Shown here piece by piece: positions 1 to 8,378 of a stretch of 32,846 nucleotides of DNA; positions within the stretch are counted from its first letter, which is position 1, and every line of letters begins with the position of its first letter. The position numbers and the translations under genes are program-made. Under the pieces are notes generated by a model. It did no database searches. It was not told the origin of the DNA and was given only the letters and a program-made list of their open reading frames with translations. The stretch is from Desulfobacula sp. (GTDB taxonomy: Bacteria; Desulfobacterota; Desulfobacteria; Desulfobacterales; Desulfobacteraceae): positions 1 through 32,846 of the forward strand of contig NZ_JAIOSW010000093.1 of NCBI RefSeq assembly GCF_021107415.1, given 5' to 3'.

Positions 1-1615
1 AGCCTCCCATGGGCATGGGTCCGGAGCCCAGCAAAGTTTTTCCTGGTCCTTTTCTTCTGATGGGATTGACAAGTTCAAGGGCATGAACCTTGCCCCACTG
101 CCATTTTTTTGGATCACCCCCCAGCGTTGGAGAAAGAAATGCCTTTGCCTTTAAGGCAGCCAGATGAAACAGGTCTTCAAGGGACTCGGTAATATCTTTT
201 GTCCTGATATTATCAAACCAGGAAGAATCACCATTTAAAACCATGTGTTCAAGTCTTTCCTGCCAGAAATACCAGTTATTGAGCATGATCATGGCTTTTT
301 CATTTCCCAGGTCATCTTCAGAAACCAGCAAAGCAAACAATTTGTAAGTGGTTTGAAAGATGGTGGGAGCTGCTTTATCTGGATCATCCAAAAAATTCCA
401 GGTTGAAAGAATTTCACCCATTATTTTTGTATCGTCGTATTTGAGCAGGCTTTTTGCCATAACCGGGGATATTTTTTGGGCCATTAGATTTTTTGTATCC
501 CTTTGATACATCCACAGGTCATTAATTGTTTTTTTTTCAGATGAAGCCATCAGCTCTTTTAACCTTCTATACCGGTATGAGGGCGCAAAGTATGAAGAAT
601 AATAATAGGGAAAGTCATTTTTTATTGTTTTATGGTTACAGGTACCGATCCAGTTTTTTTCAGGGTTTATAGTGCCGGGCATTTCATCGGCAGGAATCCA
701 TCCATGCCAGTTATCATTGGAATTTTTTACAGGAAAGGGAAAACTACCGTCTCCATTGTAGCGGATGGGGATTTTTCCGGAAGTCTGGTGCCCAATATTG
801 CCGCTTGTATCAGCAAATATCCAGTTAAAGCATACCATGGGGATCTGTTTTAGAGCCTTTGCAATATCTTTACTGTTTTTTGCCGTTAAGATATCTGATA
901 GACCAATGAAGGACTCCATGGATTCAGCAGGGGCGAATCTTAAGGTGATGACATTTTTAGTTTTTAAATCCGGAAATATATTAGAAACAACAGGTCCTCT
1001 TCTGGTTGCCCTGATGATGAAAGCTTCCTGCTTAAATCCTTTTGGGGCATCTTTATCCTTTATTTTAAGTGTTTCTTGAATCTGAATGAACGGTATTGAC
1101 TTTTTCCCTTCCAGGTAATTATCAGGATGCTCAGGATCAATGGTCTCAATGTAGAGATCCAGCATATCACCATAATTATTGGTCATGGAAATTGCAATAT
1201 GATCGGTACGGCCGACGGCCATTCCGGGCATACCGGGAATTTGTGCACCAACTGCTCTTATTTCAGGTGTAAACAATCCGACAGGATACCAGACACCGGG
1301 CAGCATTCTGGGATCAAGATGGGGGTCGCCGGAAAAAAGGGTACTGCCAGTGGCGGAAAGCGCCGGGGCTACCGCCCAGTTATTGCTTCCGCCGCGAAGC
1401 TTTCTGTCACTGGTATAGGCCAGCAGATCCTTGATAGGGGTCATTGTCATGGAGACATGTTCCCTTGAAGGCATTTGTATTTTGCCCGTGTCGTCAGGAT
1501 CATCGGCATTGATGTTAAGGGGCATGATCTGGGAAGTTTTTTCAAACCCTAAGGTCTCTAACAGCATCTGGGCTGTTATTTCAGACTTTAAATTTGCCGA
1601 GGTTGAATATCCCAT
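1..1615 (-). CDS. Penicillin acylase family Ntn hydrolase, 3' end outside window, 5' end of family missing
   Basis: An open frame reads leftwards from an ATG at 1615 off the window edge (538 codons visible). Penicillin acylases are secreted N-terminal-nucleophile amidases, autocleaved into A and B chains just before a serine. That junction is visible as RGGSNNWAVAP, with the nucleophile Ser at about residue 77, followed by the B-chain motif SGDPHLDP and, near the edge, WQWGKVHALE and GSGPMPMGG. The sequence before the junction (MGYSTSANLKSEI) matches the end of an A chain, so roughly 150-200 residues including the export signal are absent. The frame stays open upstream for only 13 more codons without a start, to a TAG at 1655-1657. 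Residues before the ATG (SVESILYY) still look family-like, which favours a 5'-truncated remnant over a short natural form. No internal stop was found. The fold is secure; activity is doubtful. Confidence 0.8.
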   Translation of the reverse strand, partial: MGYSTSANLKSEITAQMLLETLGFEKTSQIMPLNINADDPDDTGKIQMPSREHVSMTMTPIKDLLAYTSDRKLRGGSNNWAVAPALSATGSTLFSGDPHLDPRMLPGVWYPVGLFTPEIRAVGAQIPGMPGMAVGRTDHIAISMTNNYGDMLDLYIETIDPEHPDNYLEGKKSIPFIQIQETLKIKDKDAPKGFKQEAFIIRATRRGPVVSNIFPDLKTKNVITLRFAPAESMESFIGLSDILTAKNSKDIAKALKQIPMVCFNWIFADTSGNIGHQTSGKIPIRYNGDGSFPFPVKNSNDNWHGWIPADEMPGTINPEKNWIGTCNHKTIKNDFPYYYSSYFAPSYRYRRLKELMASSEKKTINDLWMYQRDTKNLMAQKISPVMAKSLLKYDDTKIMGEILSTWNFLDDPDKAAPTIFQTTYKLFALLVSEDDLGNEKAMIMLNNWYFWQERLEHMVLNGDSSWFDNIRTKDITESLEDLFHLAALKAKAFLSPTLGGDPKKWQWGKVHALELVNPIRRKGPGKTLLGSGPMPMGG

Positions 1616-1693
1616 GTAATAGAGTATGCTCTCAACAGAATAAAAATGGTGAGGCTAAACATTGTTTATTCGTTTGAATCTTCTTTTTTTTAC

Positions 1694-1721
1694 TTGACAA
1701 CCAATACGCTTAGAAAATAAG
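1694..1721 (+). promoter_or_regulatory. Candidate sigma-70 promoter of the liv operon
   Basis: A perfect -35 TTGACA (1694-1699) is followed after 16 nt by AATAAG (1716-1721), a 4 of 6 match to the -10 consensus. It lies about 50 nt before livM in the gap between the divergent amidase remnant and the transporter genes. Confidence 0.45.
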
Positions 1722-1773
1722 TTGAGATATAGATCGCTTCATCAGACTGTTGAACACAAAAGGATTGTTTCCC

Positions 1774-2823
1774 ATGGATATGAAAAGAGATTATTTTGAA
1801 GATGTTCAGCTCTTTACTTCTCCGGTTGTTATCTTCTGGTTTGCTGTCTTGATTGGAGCTCTCTATCTTTTCCCTTTGTTTGCAGACAATTATTATGTGT
1901 ATGTGGCCAATTATATTGCCATTAATATCATTGTGGCGGCGGGCTTAAATCTTCTGGTGGGATATACAGGACAGATTTCCCTTGGTCATGCCGGTTTTTT
2001 TGCCATTGGCGCCTATGGAACGGTTGTTCTGATGGTAAAGGCAGGATTCCCATTTCTTCTGGCCCTGCCATGCGCCGCTTTTATTGCAGCCTTTTTCGGG
2101 TTCTTGCTGGGGCTGCCGGCTCTTCGGCTTGAGGGGCCCTATCTTGCCATCGCCACACTGGGATTCGGATTGACCATTACCCAGATTATTGGACGGATTG
2201 AATTTTTTGGCGGCAGAGATGGTATTCATGCACCGGACATTACCATTGGTTCCTGGGTTATAGATACGGATAAGGAGTTTTATTTTTTATTGATCACCCT
2301 GACAATTTTCCTGCTGCTTTTTATGCGTAATCTGATCAAGACAAGAGTTGGCCGGGCCTTTATTGCCATCAGGGATGCTGATATTGCGGCCCAGACCATG
2401 GGGGTGAATATTCTTTATTACAAAACTCTGGCTTTTGCAGTGAGTGCATTTTATGCAGGCATTGCAGGTGGTTTGTATGCCTTTGTTTTAAAATTTATTG
2501 AGCCGGAAATCTTTACCCTGCTGATGTCCATTATGTTTCTGGCCATGGTAGTGGTGGGGGGACTTGGTTCCATGATGGGGGCCATTACCGGTGCCACACT
2601 TCTTTGCTGGCTGGACTTAAAACTGCGCAATATTCTTGATATCCCCTATGTTGGGGACTGGCTGGAATATCTTTCCAAACACTGGTTTTCCATCACTGGT
2701 GTTTCCAATATTCAATATATTGTGTTTGGTTCCATTATGATTCTGATTGTATTGTTTGAACCCCTTGGGCTCTATGGCATATGGATTCGAACGAAAAAAT
2801 ACTGGCGAACCTGGCCGTTTTAA
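1774..2823 (+). CDS. livM: Branched-chain amino acid type ABC transporter permease LivM
   Basis: Polytopic inner-membrane permease of the HAAT (Liv) family, about 349 residues. It forms the membrane channel with LivH and is energised by LivG and LivF. Visible marks are the LivM signature GYTGQISLGHAGFFAIGAY, the cytoplasmic coupling loop GRAFIAIRDADIAAQTMG, and the late glycine-rich segment VVVGGLGSMMGAITGA, set among many hydrophobic spans. A TTG at 1750 would add eight residues. The ATG at 1774 is preferred because an AAAAGG stretch ends about 10 nt before it. It is the first gene of a six-gene run in the order M-H-K-G-F-ligase. The substrate cannot be read from the permease. Confidence 0.9.
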   Translation: MDMKRDYFEDVQLFTSPVVIFWFAVLIGALYLFPLFADNYYVYVANYIAINIIVAAGLNLLVGYTGQISLGHAGFFAIGAYGTVVLMVKAGFPFLLALPCAAFIAAFFGFLLGLPALRLEGPYLAIATLGFGLTITQIIGRIEFFGGRDGIHAPDITIGSWVIDTDKEFYFLLITLTIFLLLFMRNLIKTRVGRAFIAIRDADIAAQTMGVNILYYKTLAFAVSAFYAGIAGGLYAFVLKFIEPEIFTLLMSIMFLAMVVVGGLGSMMGAITGATLLCWLDLKLRNILDIPYVGDWLEYLSKHWFSITGVSNIQYIVFGSIMILIVLFEPLGLYGIWIRTKKYWRTWPF

Positions 2824-2836
2824 TGGGAAGGTGTGA

Positions 2837-3712
2837 ATGATTGATTTGATTCAGATAATTGTCAACGGTATTGCAGTGGGAAGTTCCTATGCATTGATGG
2901 GCCTTGCCATGGTTATCATTTATAAAACATCTGAAGTCCCTAATTTTGCCCAGGGTGAAATGGCCCTGATATCCTCTTACTTTGCCATGACGCTATTAAT
3001 TTCTTTTAATATGTCTGTATATTCGGCGTTCCTTTTGACCTTTGTGTTTGCAATTATTCTGGGATGTTTCCTGGAGTTTGCCATCCTTCGGCGGGCAAAG
3101 GAACCTAATGTTTTGGGGATGATTGTTATCACCATTGGTATTGAGATGGTTCTTTTAGGGTTTGTCTCATGGAAATTCGGTGCGGATCAGAAGACCATGC
3201 CGTTTCCCATAGGGCCCTATGACAGCTTTATTATCAGGGATATCTTTATCAGCAAACTGGAAGTCCTGACATTGGTGGCGGCATTGTTATTAATGAGTGT
3301 ACTCTATTTGTTTTTTAAATATTCAAAACTGGGACTTGCCATGAAAGCCACCCAGCAAAACAGTGTTGCCGCACAGATTGTCGGTATCAGGACCAACCGG
3401 ATTTTGATGATGACCTGGGGGATCTCCTCGCTTGTGGGAGCTGTGGCCGGGCTTTTGATTTCTCCGACCATCATGCAGCCGTTTATGATGTGGGATCCCA
3501 TGCTCAAGGGATTTGCCGCAGCCGTCATGGGGGGGATGACTTCTTTACCAGGGGTCGTGATATCCGCTTATATGCTGGGTATTATTGAAAATCTGTTTGG
3601 CGGATATGTTTCCATTGAGTTTAAGACTGTGGTTGCTTTTGTTATTATTGTACTTGTGTTGTGTATTAAGCCCAGTGGCCTTTTTTCCAAGCATTATGTG
3701 AAAAAGGTTTAA
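2837..3712 (+). CDS. livH: Branched-chain amino acid type ABC transporter permease LivH
   Basis: Second inner-membrane permease of the HAAT transporter, 291 residues, of usual family length. The N terminus carries the LivH pattern NGIAVGSSYALMGLAMVIIY followed by the NFAQGEM segment. The coupling loop is GLAMKATQQNSVAAQIVGI, and the C-terminal half holds AAAVMGGMTSLPGVVIS. A GGGAAGG Shine-Dalgarno sequence lies just before the ATG, 13 nt after livM, so the two permeases are probably co-translated. The stop codon falls in the first copy of a 12-nt tandem repeat that fills part of the gap to livK. Confidence 0.92.
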   Translation: MIDLIQIIVNGIAVGSSYALMGLAMVIIYKTSEVPNFAQGEMALISSYFAMTLLISFNMSVYSAFLLTFVFAIILGCFLEFAILRRAKEPNVLGMIVITIGIEMVLLGFVSWKFGADQKTMPFPIGPYDSFIIRDIFISKLEVLTLVAALLLMSVLYLFFKYSKLGLAMKATQQNSVAAQIVGIRTNRILMMTWGISSLVGAVAGLLISPTIMQPFMMWDPMLKGFAAAVMGGMTSLPGVVISAYMLGIIENLFGGYVSIEFKTVVAFVIIVLVLCIKPSGLFSKHYVKKV

Positions 3713-3766
3713 TTCGGATTTTAATCCGGGCTTTAACCTGGTTTTTAAACGGGTTTTTATTCAGGG
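3707..3766 (+). repeat. Five imperfect 12-nt tandem repeats between livH and livK
   Basis: Five consecutive 12-mers share the consensus TTTTAATCCGGG: GTTTAATTCGGA, TTTTAATCCGGG, CTTTAACCTGGT, TTTTAAACGGGT and TTTTATTCAGGG. The first overlaps the livH stop codon. CGGATT-TT-AATCCG (3715-3728) can form a small hairpin. Position before the binding-protein gene suggests mRNA processing or decay control, but that is inference. Confidence 0.6.
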
Positions 3767-3816
3767 GATACGTGAACGTAACATAGAACCAATGATTGTT
3801 TAAAAAGGAGGACGAC

Positions 3817-5010
3817 ATGAAAAAAAAATTAATGCTTGTTTTATTTGTTTCTCTGGCATTTTTATTGAGCTTTGCCCCAAACCTTTGCGCTGAAGAAGGT
3901 GTGACAGATACGGAAATCCATCTCGGGCAATGGGGTCCCCAGACGGGTCCTGCAGCGGCCTGGGGTAATGTGGCCAGGGGTACAGGCGACTATTTTAAAT
4001 GGATCAATGACAATGGCGGTATCCACGGCAGGAAAATTGTTTATCACATGTTTGACGACGGGTATAATCCGGCCAAAACAAAGGCAGGGGTGAAAGAACT
4101 CCAGGAAGGTACAGGGATATTTGCCTGGGCCTGTGGTGTGGGGACATCTCCCGGCTTAGCGGTTCGAGATTATCTGGCCAAAAGAAATATTCCATGGGTA
4201 GGGCCTGCTGCAGGTTCCATGCACTGGGTAAATCCTCCCCAGAAAAATCTGTTTGCTGTGTATCCGCTTTATGTGGGTGAGGCAAAGGCACTTGTAAAAT
4301 ATGCCATTGAAAAAATGGGTAAAAAACGGGTCGCCATAGCTTACCTCAATGATGAATACGGGAAAAACGGACTTCGAGGGGCGCTTGCAGAATTAAAGAC
4401 CCATGGTCTGGAAGCGGTTGCACAGGTATCCATGGAGGCCAAAGATTCCGACCTTAAACCCCATGTGATGAAATTAAGAAAATCCAAGGCAGACATGGTT
4501 CTAATGTGGACAACAGTGGGCCATTCCGCAAGGATTATCGGTATCAGCAAGGCCATGCAGTTTGCCCCGCAATTCATGAGCACCAGCACCACCTCTGACT
4601 TTCCTTTGATGATGCATATCACAAAAGGTCTTTGGGAAGGTGTGATCACCGCTACTCTTGCTGAACTTCCTGGTTCAGGTCATCCATTGCTGAATAAATA
4701 TAAAAAAGAAGTGTTTGATAAATATGCAGCCAAGGAAGAAAGATGGGGTGTTTTTTATTATGCAGGTATTGCTTTTACCGAGCCCATGATTGAAGGATTG
4801 AGAAATTGTGGCCGGGATCTGACAAGGGAAAATTTTATTACTGCCATGGAAAGGATCAGTGGATTTAAAGGAATCGGACCTGTAGTCAGTTATAAACCTT
4901 ATAACAAGAATGATATGTATTCACGCCAGGGGGGATCTCAGACTTTTTTGGTCAAGTGTCTTGCCGGCGGAAAAGCAGAAAAGCTGACAGACTGGATGGA
5001 TATAAAGTAG
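3817..5010 (+). CDS. livK: Periplasmic substrate-binding protein of the Liv-type transporter
   Basis: Exported solute-binding protein of type I fold (periplasmic binding protein 6/ANF-receptor family), 397 residues. The N terminus is a classical Sec signal: MKKK, a hydrophobic core, and a probable cleavage after NLCA, leaving EEGVTDTEIHLGQ. The mature start (IHLGQWGPQTGPAA) is typical of the family and contributes to the ligand pocket between two lobes. The ATG at 3817 has an excellent AAAGGAGG ribosome site 6-7 nt upstream, so a longer in-frame start at 3796 is rejected. The order permeases-binding protein-ATPases is common in Desulfobacterales and betaproteobacterial HAAT systems for aromatic or short-chain acids. 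The ligand here is unknown. Confidence 0.9.
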   Translation: MKKKLMLVLFVSLAFLLSFAPNLCAEEGVTDTEIHLGQWGPQTGPAAAWGNVARGTGDYFKWINDNGGIHGRKIVYHMFDDGYNPAKTKAGVKELQEGTGIFAWACGVGTSPGLAVRDYLAKRNIPWVGPAAGSMHWVNPPQKNLFAVYPLYVGEAKALVKYAIEKMGKKRVAIAYLNDEYGKNGLRGALAELKTHGLEAVAQVSMEAKDSDLKPHVMKLRKSKADMVLMWTTVGHSARIIGISKAMQFAPQFMSTSTTSDFPLMMHITKGLWEGVITATLAELPGSGHPLLNKYKKEVFDKYAAKEERWGVFYYAGIAFTEPMIEGLRNCGRDLTRENFITAMERISGFKGIGPVVSYKPYNKNDMYSRQGGSQTFLVKCLAGGKAEKLTDWMDIK

Positions 5011-5011
5011 A

Positions 5012-5791
5012 ATGGAATCCTCTTTTTTCCGGGTTGAGCATTTGTCCATTTCCTTTGGAGGGATAAAGGCTCTGCAGGATATCAGCTTTTTCATGAACAA
5101 GGGTGAGATCTTTTCTGTGATCGGTCCCAATGGTGCGGGAAAGACCACTCTTTTCAACTGCATATCAGGGCTTTATAAACCGGATCAGGGCAATATTCGA
5201 TTTAAAGGTAATTTCATTGAAAATAAAAAACCCGATACCATTGCCAGGATGGGCATTGCCAGAACCTTTCAGAATATTGAGCTGTTTTCCCATATGAACA
5301 CCATGGAAAATATTATGCTGGGCCGTCACATTCACATGAAAACAGGTCTTTTTCAAGGCATGTTCATGTGGGGGAAAGGATCTTTTGCAGCCAGAGAAGA
5401 GATTCAACACAGGGAAAAAGTGGAAAAAATTATTGATCTTCTGGAGCTTCAAAGTATACGGGACAAGTTTGTAGGCGCTCTTCCCTATGGGACGCAGAAA
5501 CTCATTGAACTTGGAAGAGCCCTTGCCTTGGAACCGACCTTGCTCCTGCTGGATGAGCCCTGCGCGGGAATGAATTCGGAAGAAAAGCAGGATATGATCT
5601 TCTGGATTAAGGATATCCAGGATGATTTGGGGATTTCAATCCTTCTCATTGAGCATGATATGAAAATGGTCATGGATATATCCGACAGAGTTTTGGCCAT
5701 TAACTTCGGCAAAGCTGTCACCTTGGGAACCCCTGAACAGGTCCAGCAGAACAAAGAAGTCCTCAAAGCATACATTGGGGAGGAAAATTAA
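5012..5791 (+). CDS. livG: ABC transporter ATP-binding protein LivG
   Basis: Cytoplasmic ATPase of the HAAT transporter, 259 residues. It has Walker A GPNGAGKT (residues 38-45), the LivG-type degenerate signature LPYGTQKLIELGRAL, and Walker B LLLLDEPCAGMN followed by the H-loop LLIEHDMKMVMD. The long insertion between Walker A and the signature is usual for LivG as opposed to LivF. The ATG lies one nucleotide after the livK stop, so translation is probably coupled. Confidence 0.92.
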   Translation: MESSFFRVEHLSISFGGIKALQDISFFMNKGEIFSVIGPNGAGKTTLFNCISGLYKPDQGNIRFKGNFIENKKPDTIARMGIARTFQNIELFSHMNTMENIMLGRHIHMKTGLFQGMFMWGKGSFAAREEIQHREKVEKIIDLLELQSIRDKFVGALPYGTQKLIELGRALALEPTLLLLDEPCAGMNSEEKQDMIFWIKDIQDDLGISILLIEHDMKMVMDISDRVLAINFGKAVTLGTPEQVQQNKEVLKAYIGEEN

Positions 5792-5793
5792 CG

Positions 5794-6570
5794 ATGCCGG
5801 ATCTGCTGGAAGTCAAAAATATTGAGACCTATTATGATCTGGTCTATGCCATCAGGGGCGCTTCTTTTGCCGTAAAAGAAGGAAGCATCACAGCAATCCT
5901 GGGCAATAACGGTGCAGGAAAATCAACCATTTTAAAGACCATCATGGGCCAGATAGAAGACCAGCCGGATAAGGGCATCATTGAGTTTGAAGGTGCTCCC
6001 ATACATCATAAGGATACCGATGAAATTGTTCGCAAAGGCATTGCCTATGTACCGGAAGGCCGGGAGGTTTTTGAAGAGCTGACCGTTCATGAACATTTAT
6101 TGATGGGAGCCTATATCCGGAAAGACACGTCAGAGATAAAACAGGATATTGAACAGGTGTTTAAATATTTTTCTGTTTTAAAAGACAGAACCAACCAGTG
6201 GGCAGGCACACTCTCCGGTGGAGAACAGCAAATGCTTGCCATTGGCAGAGCCTTGATGCTTAGACCCAAACTGCTGATCCTTGATGAACCTTCTCTAGGG
6301 CTTTCTCCCATCCTGGTTAAAGAAATTTTTTCCATTATCCAGGAGATAAATTCGAGAGGGACCACCATTCTCCTGGTTGAGCAGAATGCCAACATGGCCC
6401 TTTCCATTTCTTCCACAGGCCTGATTCTTGAAAACGGCCGGTTTGTAATGAAAGGCAAATCAAAAGATCTTCTGGAAGACAAGGATGTCAAAGAGTTTTA
6501 TCTTGGCATAAAATCCGAAACATCGGCTAAAGGCTACCAGCGATGGAAAAGAAAGAAAGCATGGCGATGA
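5794..6570 (+). CDS. livF: ABC transporter ATP-binding protein LivF
   Basis: Second cytoplasmic ATPase of the HAAT transporter, 258 residues. It carries Walker A GNNGAGKST, the canonical signature LSGGEQQMLAIGRAL, Walker B LLILDEPSLGLSP and the H-loop LLVEQNANMAL. It starts 2 nt after livG. The last residues (a basic tail ending in KRKKAWR) are encoded in a region that overlaps the start of the ligase gene, which indicates tight coupling to the downstream enzyme. Confidence 0.92.
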   Translation: MPDLLEVKNIETYYDLVYAIRGASFAVKEGSITAILGNNGAGKSTILKTIMGQIEDQPDKGIIEFEGAPIHHKDTDEIVRKGIAYVPEGREVFEELTVHEHLLMGAYIRKDTSEIKQDIEQVFKYFSVLKDRTNQWAGTLSGGEQQMLAIGRALMLRPKLLILDEPSLGLSPILVKEIFSIIQEINSRGTTILLVEQNANMALSISSTGLILENGRFVMKGKSKDLLEDKDVKEFYLGIKSETSAKGYQRWKRKKAWR

Positions 6571-8378
6571 AAAAGACAGAATCCGTATTTGAGACGATTC
6601 CCCAGGTGTTTAACCAGACGGTCAGTCAAAACGGCTCAAGAGTTGCACTGCGAACAAAAGACTTGGGCATCTGGCATGATATCACCTGGAATGAATACCA
6701 TGACAAGGCAAAAAAGGTGGGATGCGCCCTGGTATCCATGGGATTTGAAAAAGGGGATGCTGCCTGTATTATTGGTGATAACGCCATTGAATGGGTGATG
6801 GCAGATCTGGGGATTCAGTGCGTGGGCGGGGTGTCCGTTGGGGTCTACGCCACCAATGCCTGGCAGCAGGTGGAGTATGTGGTCAATCATTGCGATGCCA
6901 GGTTTTTGTTTGTGGAAAATGAAGAACAACTGGACAAGTGGTTGATGTTCAGAGAGAAGACACCGCTGTTAAAAAAGGTAATTGTCTGGGACACAAAAGG
7001 ACTTTTGGCATTCACAGATCCCATGGTCATGACCTTTGATGAATTGATTGAAAAAGGCAGCAAAGCCACTGAAGAGCATCCAACGCTGTTTAAAGACAGG
7101 CAGGCCAAAGTCAGGCCCGATGACCTTGCTGTGATCATTTATACCTCGGGTACTACAGGTCCCCCTAAAGGAGCCATGCTCACCCATAAAAATGTGACAT
7201 GGATGGCCGGCGCTGTTGAGTCAATTATTGACATATATAAAAAAGATAATGTCTTGTCCTTTCTGCCGTTGTGCCATGTTTTTGAACGGCTTTTCACGGT
7301 TTTTATCCATTTAAAATTTGCCTATATTGTTAACTTTGTGGAAAAGCCGGATACAGTCATGCAAAATATGATGGAAGTCTCTCCGACCATTGGATATGCC
7401 GTCCCAAGGATTTGGGAGAAATACTATTCCAATATCATGATTAAAATGGATGATGCCACATGGTTTAAGCGGATTGTTTTCAAGGCTGCCCTGGAAATAG
7501 GAAAAAAAAGGGCTGATCATGTAATGAATTTTAAATCCCTTGGTTTTTTTCACAGAGGCCTGTTTTTTATTGCCTGGTTTGCCGTTTTCAGAAAGCTTAA
7601 AGAGCGGCTTGGGTTTGAAAATATCCGGGTGGCTATTTCAGGGGCTGCCCCCATATCAAAAGAGGTGTTGCGCTTTTTTCAGTCCATTGGAATGAACCTG
7701 ATTGAAGGGTATGGACAGACAGAAGGAACAGGGGTTGCCACGCTTTCACCGGAGGATAAGACCAAATTTGGTACCGTTGGTATTGCCCTTAATGGAGTCG
7801 ATATTAAAATAGCCCCCGACGGCGAAATTCTTGTCAGATCTCCAGCGGTATTTAAAGGCTATTATAAGAGTGAAAAAGCAACCGCTGAAACCATTATTGA
7901 CGGCTGGTTGTATTCAGGAGATGTGGGGCAGATTGATGCAGACGGATTTTTAAAAATCACAGACCGCAAAAAAGATATTATCGTAACAGCGGGTGGTAAA
8001 AACATCACCCCCCAGTATATTGAGAACAAACTCAAGGCAAGTATTTATATCAATGATTCTGTTGTGATTGGCGACAGGCGAAAATTTTTATCCTGCCTGA
8101 TTATGATTGATGAAGACAATGTGGTGAAATTTGCCCAGGATAACAAAATTCAGTTTTCAACCTATAAAGATTTAACCTGTGACGAACAGGTGATTGCCCT
8201 TATTGACCGGGAAGTTAAAAAGGTCAATGAAACCCTTGCACGGGTTGAAAATATCAGAAAGTTCACCCTTCTTCCCAAGCGACTTTACGAAGAGGATGGC
8301 GAAGTGACTCCCACCATGAAAATTAAGCGAAAATTTGTCAACAAGGCGTTTAAAGATTTGATTGAAGCCATGTATTAA
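6543..8378 (+). CDS. AMP-dependent long-chain-type acyl-CoA synthetase
   Basis: ATP-dependent acid:CoA ligase of the ANL superfamily, 611 residues, close in length to long-chain acyl-CoA synthetases. It activates a carboxylic acid through an acyl-adenylate. Visible motifs are the P-loop YTSGTTGPPKG (200-210), the A5 motif GYGQTEGTG (Tyr at 390), YSGDVG with the ribose-binding Asp at about 460, and the hinge TDRKKDIIVTAGGKNITP before the small C-terminal domain. Start 6543 has AAAGG about 9 nt upstream. A start at 6567 would give an ATGA overlap with livF and is the main alternative. Its place at the end of the transporter operon suggests that it activates the imported substrate, possibly an aromatic or fatty acid. 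The ligand specificity is not readable. Confidence 0.88.
   Translation: MEKKESMAMKKTESVFETIPQVFNQTVSQNGSRVALRTKDLGIWHDITWNEYHDKAKKVGCALVSMGFEKGDAACIIGDNAIEWVMADLGIQCVGGVSVGVYATNAWQQVEYVVNHCDARFLFVENEEQLDKWLMFREKTPLLKKVIVWDTKGLLAFTDPMVMTFDELIEKGSKATEEHPTLFKDRQAKVRPDDLAVIIYTSGTTGPPKGAMLTHKNVTWMAGAVESIIDIYKKDNVLSFLPLCHVFERLFTVFIHLKFAYIVNFVEKPDTVMQNMMEVSPTIGYAVPRIWEKYYSNIMIKMDDATWFKRIVFKAALEIGKKRADHVMNFKSLGFFHRGLFFIAWFAVFRKLKERLGFENIRVAISGAAPISKEVLRFFQSIGMNLIEGYGQTEGTGVATLSPEDKTKFGTVGIALNGVDIKIAPDGEILVRSPAVFKGYYKSEKATAETIIDGWLYSGDVGQIDADGFLKITDRKKDIIVTAGGKNITPQYIENKLKASIYINDSVVIGDRRKFLSCLIMIDEDNVVKFAQDNKIQFSTYKDLTCDEQVIALIDREVKKVNETLARVENIRKFTLLPKRLYEEDGEVTPTMKIKRKFVNKAFKDLIEAMY

Noticed and set aside
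1655..1657. TAG upstream of the amidase as a pyrrolysine codon
   Set aside because: The frame above the TAG has no start and does not look like an acylase A chain, so readthrough would not restore the protein.
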